Program-made: the position numbers and the translations under genes
Assembly (NCBI RefSeq): GCF_963678635.1
Contig: NW_026971577.1
Location: 1 to 64,000, forward strand
DNA: 64,000 nucleotides
Direction: 5' to 3'
DNA from: Symsagittifera roscoffensis
Taxonomy: Eukaryota; Xenacoelomorpha; Acoela; Convolutidae
Notes under the pieces: generated by a model
Database searches by the model: none
Seen by the model: only the letters and a program-made list of their open reading frames with translations
Told to the model about the DNA's origin: nothing
Part shown: piece after piece, positions 1-10,844 of the stretch
Layout: every line of letters begins with the position of its first letter
Numbering within the stretch: position 1 is the stretch's first letter

Positions 1-2531
1 AAATGAAGAGATATTCGGACTGGAAATTCCATACGTGCAGACAGGTGACCTCTGGTATGAGTTGTAAGGTACCTTCAAAACCTTAAAAATGTCATTATTT
101 CAGGAGTTAGATTTTCAATCAATAACCCATCATTGATTTTAATGTTTCTTGCCATACCGTAACACAATCTTTAAGTTCGAAGCTATAACACCAATAATTT
201 GAAAAAAGAATTACTTGTTTAGGATCAAAAACTGTAGTATTCAGAATCTCAACGTTACCACTAATCCAGAGACCACCTTGTTCCAGTAATCAGCTAATGA
301 ACTAATAATGTAAAGGAATTTCTCAGCAGCTGAATTTTTTCAAAACGATTACTTTGATTAAAGAGGAAAGCTGAACACAATTGACCAACATTTGAACAAT
401 TTCGTTTTCAGATCGTAGAATCTAAATGATTTCACGTTTATGTTGAAAAGTAACATACATCACACATTTGACACATGCACGTCTTCAATCAGAATGATAT
501 CAGGTTATTTTAATGCACGTTTTAATAGTGATTTAGATGCACTGAAATAAAAGAAATGGTAGTCGTCAAACTTCTTTTTCTTTAGACAGCGCTATTATGA
601 GCATCAACAGGTCCTTATGAGCAGACTGAGTGGACCTCAGTTTGGAGTCCACACAGTGCCAGTAAATTGTTTCAATTAAACCGCACAGCCTGCTTTTAAG
701 CGCAATATTCATGTACAAAAAGCAGTTTCAATGCATACCTGACAACTAATAACTTTTATCAACATAGCCTGTAAGTTTTGTGGCCGTATAAGATCAAATT
801 GTTCTTTAATCAGCTCAAAACAACGCGTGAACGGAATAAATTTTATTTTAACGCATATTGTGGTGTTTTATAATTAATGTATTTAATTCAAAGAAGGATC
901 AAAAATTACTTAAGTCTTATCAGCTTAAATTATACATCACAATTTTTTCTTATGCTATACCCAAGTTATATAATACTTCTATTGATGCCGTCTGAAGTTG
1001 GAGAGGGAACTTGAACCGTAGTACGAAAAATAAATACGATGTTTTTAAGCTCAACTGATGTCTGCTTTAACATTCTCGGCTTCGTTTCCTTTTTTCAAAT
1101 TTTGTTCCGTTGCTAAATTAAAAACCATGAAGTTACTTGTTATTAATGCCTAGAATTTCTGAAAAATAGGTACAATTATTCTGAAACAATAACGATTGGT
1201 TGTTTTTTTCAAAAATTTTTCAAAATTTTTTTTAGAAGTTTTCCGCTCTTTGCAAAGTTTTCAGATCTTTAAAACTACTCTTTTAATTCAAAGCGAAGTT
1301 ATCATTAAAAAAACCGCTGAATCATCTGATGACGTACCTTAAAATCTACTTTCTTTTTGAGTTACCTTACTGTTTACTGACTTCGAAAAAGTCTAGTTGT
1401 TTGTCTAGTCTTATTTTTTGGGTTAAAGACAATTCGATTTTGGTAATTCAAAGTAGACAAGACTACTCGTATCAAGACAGAGCACTGTTTGCTTTGATCA
1501 CTGTTTAAGGTCTATGAACCTGTGTTTGCTGATCAGAATCGATGAAAATTAAATAAAAATTAAATGGTTTTACAATTTAAGTTCAAAAACAATTTGAATT
1601 TTTATTTTTTTTTGTCATTCAACATAAAATCATTTAAAGAAGAGGATAAAAAACATCTACGAAAGAAAAGTGCTTTACAAGGGATCCCATGCTCAAAAAA
1701 GTATGAAAATGAAAGCTTGCATGATTGAGGATGTTTCTATCAGTGGAGTCCTTAGGCTTCTCATTTTTCTTTCAATTTCACAACCAATTGAAGTTCCAAA
1801 AAATATGGAATAGGAATCACAAAAATTAGATTCGAGCCCCCATAAAATTAACGTTTTGCATGATGAAGAAAGTTTGCAAATCATTAAGACCCACCGAAAA
1901 AAATTATGTTCACTAACTGTTAATAAGACTTCAAACTAAATTTCAATGTAATTAATATATGAGGTTTCAATGGAACTGATCAATGATCATTCTTTAGAGT
2001 TTTTACTGGAAAATGAATGGGCTTTACGCCCCTACTTGTGTTTCAAAGGCCAGCAATCACTTAATATTAAATATATTTTGAACTAATATAATAAGTGTGT
2101 ATTCAACAAAACAATATTTATTATATAATAACTTCAATTCGACAACACAAACACAACCAAGTGTACCATAAACAAATAACAAACTCATGTTATCAGACCT
2201 GATTGTTGAATTAGTTGGGGTCTATATATGGTGAATTGCAACGTGACTTTCCCCATGATGATAAGCGGTTGATGTAATAATCATTACTTCACATGATGTT
2301 AACTTTTCGTTAGCGAAGTTGAAATTAGCGAAGTTTACATTAATATGGCATAAGTAAAAAATTAAAACGGGTTTTTCTTTTAATTATATTGATCAGGTGA
2401 AACTGCAATATTGCTTCTGAAAAAATGTAGAAACAACTCATAAACATTCACATTTAAAAAAATAAGGTAAATAGTAACTTTTCAAATAAAAGGTTTTTTG
2501 ACTTTTCAAAGGTACCATATAACTCATTTCC
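1..2531. other. AT-rich flank, no recognised gene
   Basis: Unique-looking AT-rich sequence without a recognisable gene. Bases 2-67 can be read as the end of a reading frame (22 codons to a TAA). The same place also carries a GTAAG donor-like site at 63 and a TTTCAG acceptor-like site near 103, so a terminal exon of a gene to the left is possible but unproven. The remaining frames are short and match no family I know. Confidence 0.4.
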
Positions 2532-2665
2532 GAACCGAGTCGGACGATTGGATGAACAAGATGTCAGACCTTGTGCACAGTTTTGTTGCAAAATCAGACC
2601 TATGGATGCAACAAAACTGTACACCAAGTCTGACCTCTTGTTCGTAAGTTCGTCCAGCTCGGTCC
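2532..2665. repeat. Long inverted repeat, 59-nt arms
   Basis: The arms 2532-2590 and 2607-2665 are reverse complements over about 59 nt with a 16-nt spacer. The inner 37 nt (GAACAAG to TTGTTGCA) differ at only a few positions, and the outer 22 nt match less well. Transcribed, it would form one long hairpin. It could be a foldback element or a hairpin-RNA source. No flanking target duplication was evident. Confidence 0.7.
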
Positions 2666-4707
2666 AGATATGATGTATATGGAAGTGTCAAATTTCAATT
2701 TTATTGAATATTTAAGAATTTGAAAATGTTGCTTTAAACTGTCATGCTGAACGATTTACGTCCTAACTGAAGGTCTAAATCAAGATTTTAATTTGTCGAA
2801 AAAAAAATAGAAATGTTTTTCATTAAACTGATTAAAAAATTTTAAATAACTGACCGGCTGCTCCAATAAGTTCTGTTCCACAGAAAGACTGTTTTAATAT
2901 ATGAGGCAGAGGAGGTACTCTGAGAATAAATAGCAAATGAAATAAATCAAATCTGCTTCTTTTCCCAATTAATTTGAAAGTCGAAATGACTAGCGAAAAG
3001 TGAGCCAATTCAGTGAACAAAATTCAAATAAGGTATGATCAAAGTTACGGCACACATTAGTTGATGGTTACAATTGCTTGAACAGATCACGGAATAGCTT
3101 GAACAGAATAGCTTGAAAAGAAATTGAGTAGAAACTGACGGCAAATTTAGATCCATTTATGAATCACATAGTTTCATTAAGTGAACGTGACTAGTTGAAA
3201 ACTTTTTGTTGCAAAACCAACCTGGCAATCATTTTCATACGTAACTGTATGTTTTTTGGCAATGACCAAATGACGCTGTTTTGCATCAAGTAGTATTCTA
3301 AATAAGATGGTATATGTAAATAGGTAGATTAAATGAAATAGTAAAAACGAGGTAGAGTGAGAACAAAAAACGTTGAACAGAGCAAATGATCTCGTTTTAA
3401 AACATGTTGAAGACACTTCATTTGAAGTTTTTCATAAAATTAGCTACTTCGAAATTATTTTTAATGATTTTTTTTCAAAAAAGAAAAAATGACGATGGTT
3501 ATGTAAATCTATTTGGTTGTTTAATGTTTGCGCTCTTAGAGTCATTCTAGTTGTTATTATTGTTTCTACTCATGGGCTATCGGCTTCAAAGTACTATTTC
3601 CATGAAGAAAAAGCTCAAAACTTAAAAAAAAAGTAAAAAAGCCAAAAAACTGCGCAATGTTGAAATGAATTGACGAGTCAGTTGGATTGTGTTTACCGTA
3701 AACACAAGAAGTTGGGACTCAAAATCCTAAGCGATGACAGTTGTTGTTGATGTATGAAGGTACACTGTATAAATTGGATCCTAGACGAGTAAAATAATGG
3801 TGCTGGCAGATAGGTTAGGATATATGGACGCTAAAGTGGCTTTAGAACGTGACTGTTCCAGTATGAAGGTAGAATACCAGCATGAGGGTTGAAATGACTG
3901 AAGGGAATAAGTCATATTAGAAACATGGAACGGTATATCTTGCATATACCAAAGTTTTTTCAGTATTAAAGTTTTTTGGAGTGCAATTAATTGCTTGAAT
4001 CAAATAGAAACAAAACGCAAGATTCAAAGCGATAGAATAGGCCCTCATCTTAAGAGAGAAGGCAAAGCCGTGTCAGGTCGACTATAAATTTGCGAATGGT
4101 TAGATTCAAGTTTATACGAACTCGGTCGACCAAAAACAAAACCATTGTTATACATTATGCACTGTTCATCAGAATCAAAATTAATTTGAAAAAGGATCCA
4201 TCTATCTTCTTTTTTGCATGCATTTATAGACATGACGAATATGAACAATGAAATTTCGTTAGCTCTGAAATAAAATGTCCGTCTGATTTCAAAACAGCGG
4301 GTTCCCTTTTAGTTTGGATTAAATTTTTCTATTAAGCGAAATTCTGCCTCTGTTTCTAGATGTAGCATCTCAGCTGATAATGTAAAAACGTCTAAAAGGT
4401 ATGTCTACGAGTTATGCACCGAGAGCATACAGTAAAATGATAGGCTGAAGCAGAGGCTTTGGTGGTCACCCTACATCCATACCACTTACAATAACCCAGT
4501 CCAATTCCAGTGCACCACACAATTTGGTTCGCCTTGCAGAATAGAACTGTAACGCAACGTAACAGATGAAACAATGCATACTGAAAGCATATTGAATCAA
4601 TAGGACTTTTCAGATTGTTAAATAACGGTGTCTGTGACAAATTATACAATTACTTTAAAAAAAACTCAAAATTAAAAAAAAAATTAAAAAAAATTCCAAA
4701 AAAATGA
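2666..4707. other. AT-rich flank, no recognised gene
   Basis: No recognisable gene. Two minus-strand frames (4045-4248 and 4392-4649) have fairly balanced codon use but match nothing I recognise and have no clear splice context. The last 60 bases before the array are poly-A rich and show no similarity to the array units. Confidence 0.4.
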
Positions 4708-5971
4708 TTTTCGGAAACAGTCCTGGTGACTTAATTTTGATCTCAATTTTGGGTCTATCGACTTCCATTTAAGATTAGTAGGCTAAGGGGACCTATATTA
4801 TGTCCTAAAAAGATTAAGTTTGTATCAAAAAGATCAAAAGCTAGAGAAAAAAAAACATTTAAAAAATTTTAAAAAATTCAAAAATTTAAAAAATTGGAAA
4901 ATTTTTTCCTTAACACTGGATTTTTTGTTTTGTCATAAAATAACAAAAAATTGACGTAAAATGAACTTTCAATAGTCCATTTTGACTAGTTTTTACGATT
5001 CAAGCACATTTTAACTTAACAACAACATTAAAAAAACCACTGGAAAGGGTGTTTTTCAGCAAACGCCCTTTTTGACCACACCTACGAAATTGATAACTTT
5101 TTATTTAACCAATATAGAGACCTCGGGTTTTTTGCATTGTAATGGTCATACTGAAGTCTACCTCTCGCGTGCTGAAACGAACAATTTTTCTTTTTAGTTT
5201 TTACCGCAATTTCGAATTAGGGCGTTTTTTGGCTATTTTTGGTCCTTTTGGGCGGTAAAAAGTCAAACCTAGAGACATCTGTCAAAAACTCTGTTATCAC
5301 ATGATAGAGTCAGCTTGCCATGGCGTACCAAATAGTGTCCTGAGTCAGACCAAAATTGCCCTCTAAGTGTCAGTGGGGGGAGGAAATTGAAAATTTTTTT
5401 TTTTGGCGGGAAAATTTGAAATTTTTCAAAAAAACTTTTACTCTGCAGACAACGGCCTTCAACTAATGTTGGCATGGCACGCATTTTTTGCCTCCATAAC
5501 TAGGGTCAATTTCTGCCGGGAACATTGATTTTTCAAAAAATTGACCAAAATTTTTGTTGCATTTTTTCAAAAAAATCAGTTTTTTGACAAAAATAAAAAT
5601 TCTAATTCCTACATATTTGAGCTCCCCAAGCAGTCTACTTTCATCCATTCCTTGTCAATATACCCCATTTTTTGAACCAAAACAGAGTTAATAGGTGATA
5701 TTTATCGAAAAACGTGTTTTTTACCATTTTTGCCCCCCATTTCCCTCTATAAGTCAACACATAACAAAATTTTGGCAAAACGGGGCAAAAGTGTATCCTT
5801 AGAATTTCAATACGGGGCTGCATGCAAAAAATTAGGGAATTCTGACCTACAGTTTTCGAGAACAGGACTTTTTCTGCATGAAAAGACTAAAAGGTAAATG
5901 TTCCTTCGAACCGACGGGGCCCCTTCCCCTGTCTCTGCTGAACGCCATAGCCGGACGCGGCGGCCACCTAG
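4708..5971 (+). repeat. Array unit 0, truncated and chimeric (b-prime body, B1 tail)
   Basis: The left-most unit. It begins one base into the right arm of the 38-nt palindrome, so the array edge falls at the palindrome centre. From there to about 5640 it follows the unit at 12474 (for example GGAAAGG near 5042 and GTGGGGGGAGG near 5372). After about 5650 it follows the tail of the units at 5972 and 10845 and ends in the B1 block (GACGGGGCCCC and CCCCTGTC). It therefore looks like a recombinant of two families. Confidence 0.75.
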
Positions 5972-7602
5972 AGGTTACTGTGGCCCCGCTATATCAGTGA
6001 ATTTCGAAGGAGTAGGTTCCGCGGGGGGCGGAGCAGGGGAACGTTTAACGCACTCGCAAAAGGAGCACCCTTCGGGTGCTCTTTTTTGCTCGAAAGTTTT
6101 CTGAAACGGTATCTGATGAACTTTGTAAGGTGTCACAAAAGCAACAACACAAAACATTCTGTATGTGATTAGAAAAGGTCAAAAAAGATTTCTCATACTT
6201 TCAATGACTGAATCTACACCTGATCAGTCTCTAGAGAACTCTAAACCAAAGTAACTTATGTTTTTCAGTGATTCATGAAGAGGACTGTTCCAACGAAAAC
6301 AAGTTTTCGGAAACAGTCCTCATATTTTTTTTCGAGCCCATTGTCAAGTACGTGGACTTTCAATTGTGACCTATAGCTGAATTGGACTTGGAATTTGTCC
6401 CAAAAAGGTTAAGTTTGTCTCAAATTGATTAGAAGCAAAAGAAAAAAATTATATTTTTTTTATTTGGAAAAAAAAAGTTGAGTCAGAAACGTGAAAAACC
6501 CCTTTTTTCAAGATTCATAAAAAGTAACTCCAATTGGCTTAAATCACTAGGCTACAAAATATGAACCTGTTCAGAATGGTTTTCATGACCAAAGCCGTAA
6601 AATTTCGATATTTAGAGAAAAGGCAAAAAAAAACATCTTTTTGGTTAACTCAAAAAGGTAGATAAATCGGGTAAAGTCGTCTTCAAACCTATAGGATCGA
6701 AAAGTGATCTATATAGGGTATATATGTAGTGTCCTTGTTAGGTAGCATGCAAAAAAATAGAACAGTTTTGTTGGCCACTTCCGATATTAATACTTTTTTT
6801 TCGAAATTTGGCCATTTTTATTTGTAGTAAAATAGTAGTAAAATAGCCGAGAAAAAAAACTGTAAAAACCAAAATTTTTATCCAATTTTGACGTTTAAAT
6901 ACTCTATACCTACTAAAATGGCTATGGCAAGCTCAAATATGCCATCAAAACTCATTTTTTCTCACTTTTTAAAATTTTTGTTTTTTTGATAAACAATGTT
7001 GAGTCAGAAACGTGAAAAATCAATTTTTTTCAAAAAGTCAAAATAAAGTGTTCCAATCAATTTGTTTCACTAAAACACACTTTATGAACCTGTTCAGAAT
7101 GGGTTTTTGGGTTAAAGCCGAAAATTCACCCATTTTGAGAAAAGTGGAAAAAACATATTTTTAGTTACAAAAAAACCATCATTTTTGTTGCAGTTTTTGA
7201 AAAAATTCAAATTTTTGAGAGAAAAATTTTCTCTCAAACCTTTATATTTAGGTTCCCCAAACAGTTTACTTTCATCCATTCCTTATCAATATACCCCATT
7301 TTTTGAACCAAAACAGAGTTACTAGGTGATTTTTATCAAAAATCGTGTTTTTTACCATTTTTGCCCCCCATTTCCCTCTATAAGTCAACACATAACAAAA
7401 TTTTGGCAAAACGGGGCAAAAGTGTATCCTTAGAATTTCAATACGGGGCTGCATGCAAAAAATTAGGGAATTCTGACCTCCAGTTTTCGAGAACACGACT
7501 TATTCTGCATGAAAAGGGTAAAAGGTAAATGTTCCTTCGAACCGACGGGGCCCCTTCCCCTGTCTCTGCTGAACGCCAAAGCCGGACGCGGCGGCCACCT
7601 AG
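5972..7602 (+). repeat. Array unit 1, family b (b head, B1 tail)
   Basis: The head starts AGGTTACTGTGGCCCCGC. A hairpin at 6063-6081 (GAGCACCC, TTC, GGGTGCTC) is followed by T6. The palindrome lies at 6282-6319, with GGACTGTTCC as its left arm. The GC-rich head can form an H-type pseudoknot, CCCCGC with GCGGGG and GTTCC with GGAAC. The body contains GAGTCAGAAACGTGAAAAA twice. The tail block ends in GCGGCGGCCACCTAG. Confidence 0.8.
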
Positions 7603-9220
7603 GGGGCAGGGTTGTGTGGTCTATTCTCGACTTTAGTTACTTGCATTGCGTGGGGAAGAAAACGAACAGCGCTCAACGCACTCGCAGAAAGAGCACCCTG
7701 CGGGTGCTCTTTTTGCTCGAGAACTGTAAGTCGATTTAAATTTTTCAATTTACATATTTTGTCCTAAATTTAACTTTTTTTTACTAGTTGTTCTCAGTTA
7801 AACTCCCATGATACCTCAAATTGTATTCCTGGATGGGCATTTTTATAAGTCACTCTGTGGCTCGATCAGTTGACTACCAAATACATTTTGATTTACGAAA
7901 TGAACTGTTTCAACGAAAACAAGTTTTCGGAAACAGTCCAAATTTGTAGTTATGATCCCAAACATAAACAAAGAAAAATCTAATGCATTGGTTAAACTAA
8001 CAGAGCCCAGCTTATTTCTTTGTGCTTATCGACTGTTCAATTACATAACAACTATGTTAAAAACTAAGTTATTAAAAATAAAACAAAACAAATTATCGAG
8101 AAAGAAATGAAAGTTTATCAACAAAATATGCAAAAAATTCAATTAATTCTTTTTTTATTAGTCATGAAAACCTCAGTTTCAAAAATCTGATACTTGAGAG
8201 GCCCGTTTTGACGCGTTACTACAGTTTAGGCACGTTTTGAGTTCGCAGCCCACAATGATCGATTAACTTTGATGTTTGTTTTACAAACACGATTTTTTTA
8301 CCACAATCAAACTTTCATTACTCTTGAACGACTTGAGTAGAATAGATGATTTTTTTTGCATAAGAACTAACTTGTCAAGGGTTTTTGAGATACATATTAA
8401 ATGTATCCAGTTAAATAATAATTTTTTGGCTAATTTTTGAAAAAACTTAAAAAAGTTGAAAAAATAATATTTTTTCAGATTTGGCGACCAAAAAGTGCCT
8501 TCTATGATGGATCAGGAAAAAAAATGTTCTGAGGCTATAAGTATGGCTCATTGGGGTATATAAAGTAGCTAATTGTTTATAATAAAAAAGTTTAGAAGAA
8601 CTCTGATTTTTTGAAAAAATTAGAAAAAAACGTGAAAAAATCAGTTTTTGGCGGGAAAATTCTCAAAAAATTAAAAACCAAGTTTTCGCTCTCCTTACTC
8701 CAATAAACTAATTCGGCCACGACAATCATTTTTTGTCATCAGTAAAAATGTCGAGAAACGACCGGAACATTGACTTTTCCGAAATTTGACAAAAAAGTTC
8801 GCCAAAAAACATCAAAAATCTCGAAAAAATTGCAGAAAAAATTTTGCCAAAAAATACACCATTCGACTCCCTCAACTGTGCTAGTGTCCAAAAAAAACAT
8901 CACTTTTTCGCATTTTCTCAACCAAAATTGAGTTATTGGGGCATTTTTGAAAAAAATCGTGATTTCGACCAAAAAAAACGCCCCTTTTTCCCCAAAAAGT
9001 GCAACTCATAACATTATTTCGGAAAAACGCCTTCCCAAGTTATATCTTAGAATTTTGTCCTCTACCTACATGCAAAGTTTGAAGAAATTCTATACTGCCG
9101 TTTTCGAGAACTTGAATAATTTTTTTATTTTCCTAATTAGGTATTTTTTCTAGTTGACCGGCAAGGAAACCCTACCCTTGCCTAAAGGATTCACAAAGCC
9201 GGACCGCGACGACCACCTAG
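7603..9220 (+). repeat. Array unit 2, family a, diverged copy (a head, B2 tail)
   Basis: The head starts GGGGCAGGGTTGTGTGG. Hairpin at 7691-7709 with a TGC loop. Palindrome at 7902-7939, where the first stem base pair is lost (GAACTG instead of GGACTG). The first 1.3 kb differ noticeably from the other family-a units, but the last 280 bp (about 8940 onward) look identical to them. The tail is B2, with a GGCAAGG/CCTTGCC stem. Confidence 0.8.
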
Positions 9221-9335
9221 GGGGCAGGGTTGTGTGGTCTATTCTCGACTTTAGTTACTTGCATTGCGTGGGGAAGAAAACGAACAGCGCTCAACGCACT
9301 CGCAGAAAGAGCACCCTGCGGGTGCTCTTTTTGCT
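9155..9335 (+). ncRNA. Candidate structured RNA spanning a unit junction (representative)
   Basis: A GC-rich island of about 180 nt in otherwise AT-rich DNA. It covers the tail block of one unit (stem GGCAAGG/CCTTGCC), the CCACCTAG junction, the head of the next unit, and the hairpin plus T5. Equivalent islands occur at every junction, with sequence changes that keep the stems. This suggests selection on an RNA or single-stranded DNA fold, but no transcript evidence exists here and no known RNA family was recognised. Confidence 0.35.
9309..9327 (+). other. Terminator-like hairpin with T-run, representative copy
   Basis: GAGCACCC, TGC, GGGTGCTC, then TTTTT. Flanking AAA and TTT extend the stem. 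Across the array the loop varies (TGC, TTC, TCC, GAA) while the 8-bp stem is constant, except in the family-e unit, which changes both arms together. A T5-T7 tract follows in most units; in families c and e the flanking T-run is interrupted or absent. It marks the 3' end of the GC-rich island at each junction. An RNA polymerase III stop or a 3'-end-forming hairpin is possible but unproven. Confidence 0.7.
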
Positions 9336-9510
9336 CGAGAACTGTAAGTCGATTTAAATCTTACATATTTCGTCCGAAATTTAACTTTTTTTCTAGTTGT
9401 TCTCAGTTAAACTCCCATGATACCTCAAATTGTATTCCTGGAAGGGCATTTTTATAATTCACTCTGTGGCTCGATCAATTAACTACCAAATACGTTTTGA
9501 TTTACGAAAT

Positions 9511-9548
9511 GGACTGTTTCAACGAAAACAAGTTTTCGGAAACAGTCC
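9511..9548. other. 38-nt palindrome, representative copy
   Basis: The left arm is GGACTGTTTC, then unpaired AA, then CGAAAAC. The centre is AA. The right arm is GTTTTCG followed by GAAACAGTCC. All 17 base pairs form, with one AA bulge and a 2-nt loop. The central part, AACGAAAAC and GTTTTCG, is unchanged in all 14 full copies, although the surrounding families are strongly diverged. It could be a protein-binding site, a replication or processing signal, or an RNA hairpin. Function unknown. Confidence 0.85.
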
Positions 9549-10844
9549 AAATTTTAAATTATGATCCCAAATACAAACAAAGAGAAATCTAATGCGTTGG
9601 TTAAACTTACAGAGCCCAGCCCATGTCTTTGTGTTTATTGACTGTTCAAACACATAACAACTATGTTAAAAACAATATTATTAAAATAACAACAAAACAA
9701 ATAATCGAGAAAGAAATTTAAGTTTATCAAAAAAATATGCAAAAAAAAATCACTTATTTCTTTTTTTAAGTATCACAAAAACCTCAGTTTGAAAAAGATG
9801 ATACCTGAGAGGCCCGTTTTGACGCGTTACTACAGTTTAGGCACGTTTTGACTTCGCAACTCACAATGATCGATTAACTTTTACGTTTGTTTTACAAACA
9901 CGCTTTTTTTACCACAATCAAAATTTCATTACTTCTAAACCTCTTGAACAAATTGATGAAAATTTTTGCATCAAAACTAACTTGTCAAGGGTTTTTGAGG
10001 TATATAAAATTTGTCTCCAGTTAAATAATGATTTTTTGGCTAATTTTTGAAAAAAAATTAAAAAATTTGACAAAAAAAATTTTTTTTTTTCAGATTTGGC
10101 GATCAAAAAGTGCCTTCTATGATGGACCAGCAAAAAATTTGTTTTTAGGTCATAAGTTTGGCTCACTAGGGTATACAAACTGGCAAAATGTTTATAATAA
10201 AAAAGTTTAGAAGAACAGTGATTTTTTGAAAAAAAAAGAAAAAAACGTAAAAAAATCAGTTTTTGGCGGGAAAATTCTCAAAAAATCAAAAATCAAGTTT
10301 TCTCTCTCTTTACTCCAATGAATTAATTCGGCCACGACAATCATTTTTTGTGATCAGTAAAAATGTCGAAAAACGACCGGAACATTGACTTTTTTGAAAT
10401 TTGACAAAAAACTTCAAAAAAACCGCAAAAAAACATCAAAAATCTCGAAAATATTGCGGAAAAAATTTTGCCAAAAAATACACCATTCGACTCCCTCAAC
10501 TGTGCTAGTGTCCAAAAAAAACATCACTTTTTCGCATTTTCTCAACCAAAATTGAGTTATTGGGGCATTTTTGAAAAAAATCGTGATTTCGACCAAAAAA
10601 AACGCCCCTTTTTCCCCAAAAAGTGCAACTCATAACATTATTTCGGAAAAACGCCTTCCCAAGTTATATCTTAGAATTTTGTCCTCTACCTACATGCAAA
10701 GTTTGAAGAAATTCTATACTGCCGTTTTCGAGAACTTGAATAATTTTTTTATTTTCCTAATTAGGTATTTTTTCTAGTTGACCGGCAAGGAAACCCTACC
10801 CTTGCCTAAAGGATTCACAAAGCCGGACCGCGACGACCACCTAG

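Larger units (their letters stand above)
9221..10844 (+). repeat. Array unit 3, family a (a head, B2 tail)
   Basis: Representative family-a unit. Hairpin 9309-9327, palindrome 9511-9548. A T-rich stretch ending TTTCAG near 10093 precedes ATTTGGCGATC, a box shared by all family-a units and, in diverged form, by family c. The tail block starts TTGACCGGCAAGG and ends GACCACCTAG. Confidence 0.85.

Noticed and set aside
9309-9327. Bacterial intrinsic terminator
   Set aside because: The shape fits, but the context is clearly eukaryotic with no genes upstream. Recorded as a terminator-like hairpin of unknown role.
9154-9357. Small frames repeated in every family-a unit (67, 68, 75 and 86 codons)
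   Set aside because: They recur only because the DNA units are near-identical. They are low-complexity, lie across hairpins and T-runs, overlap on both strands and are not kept in diverged families.
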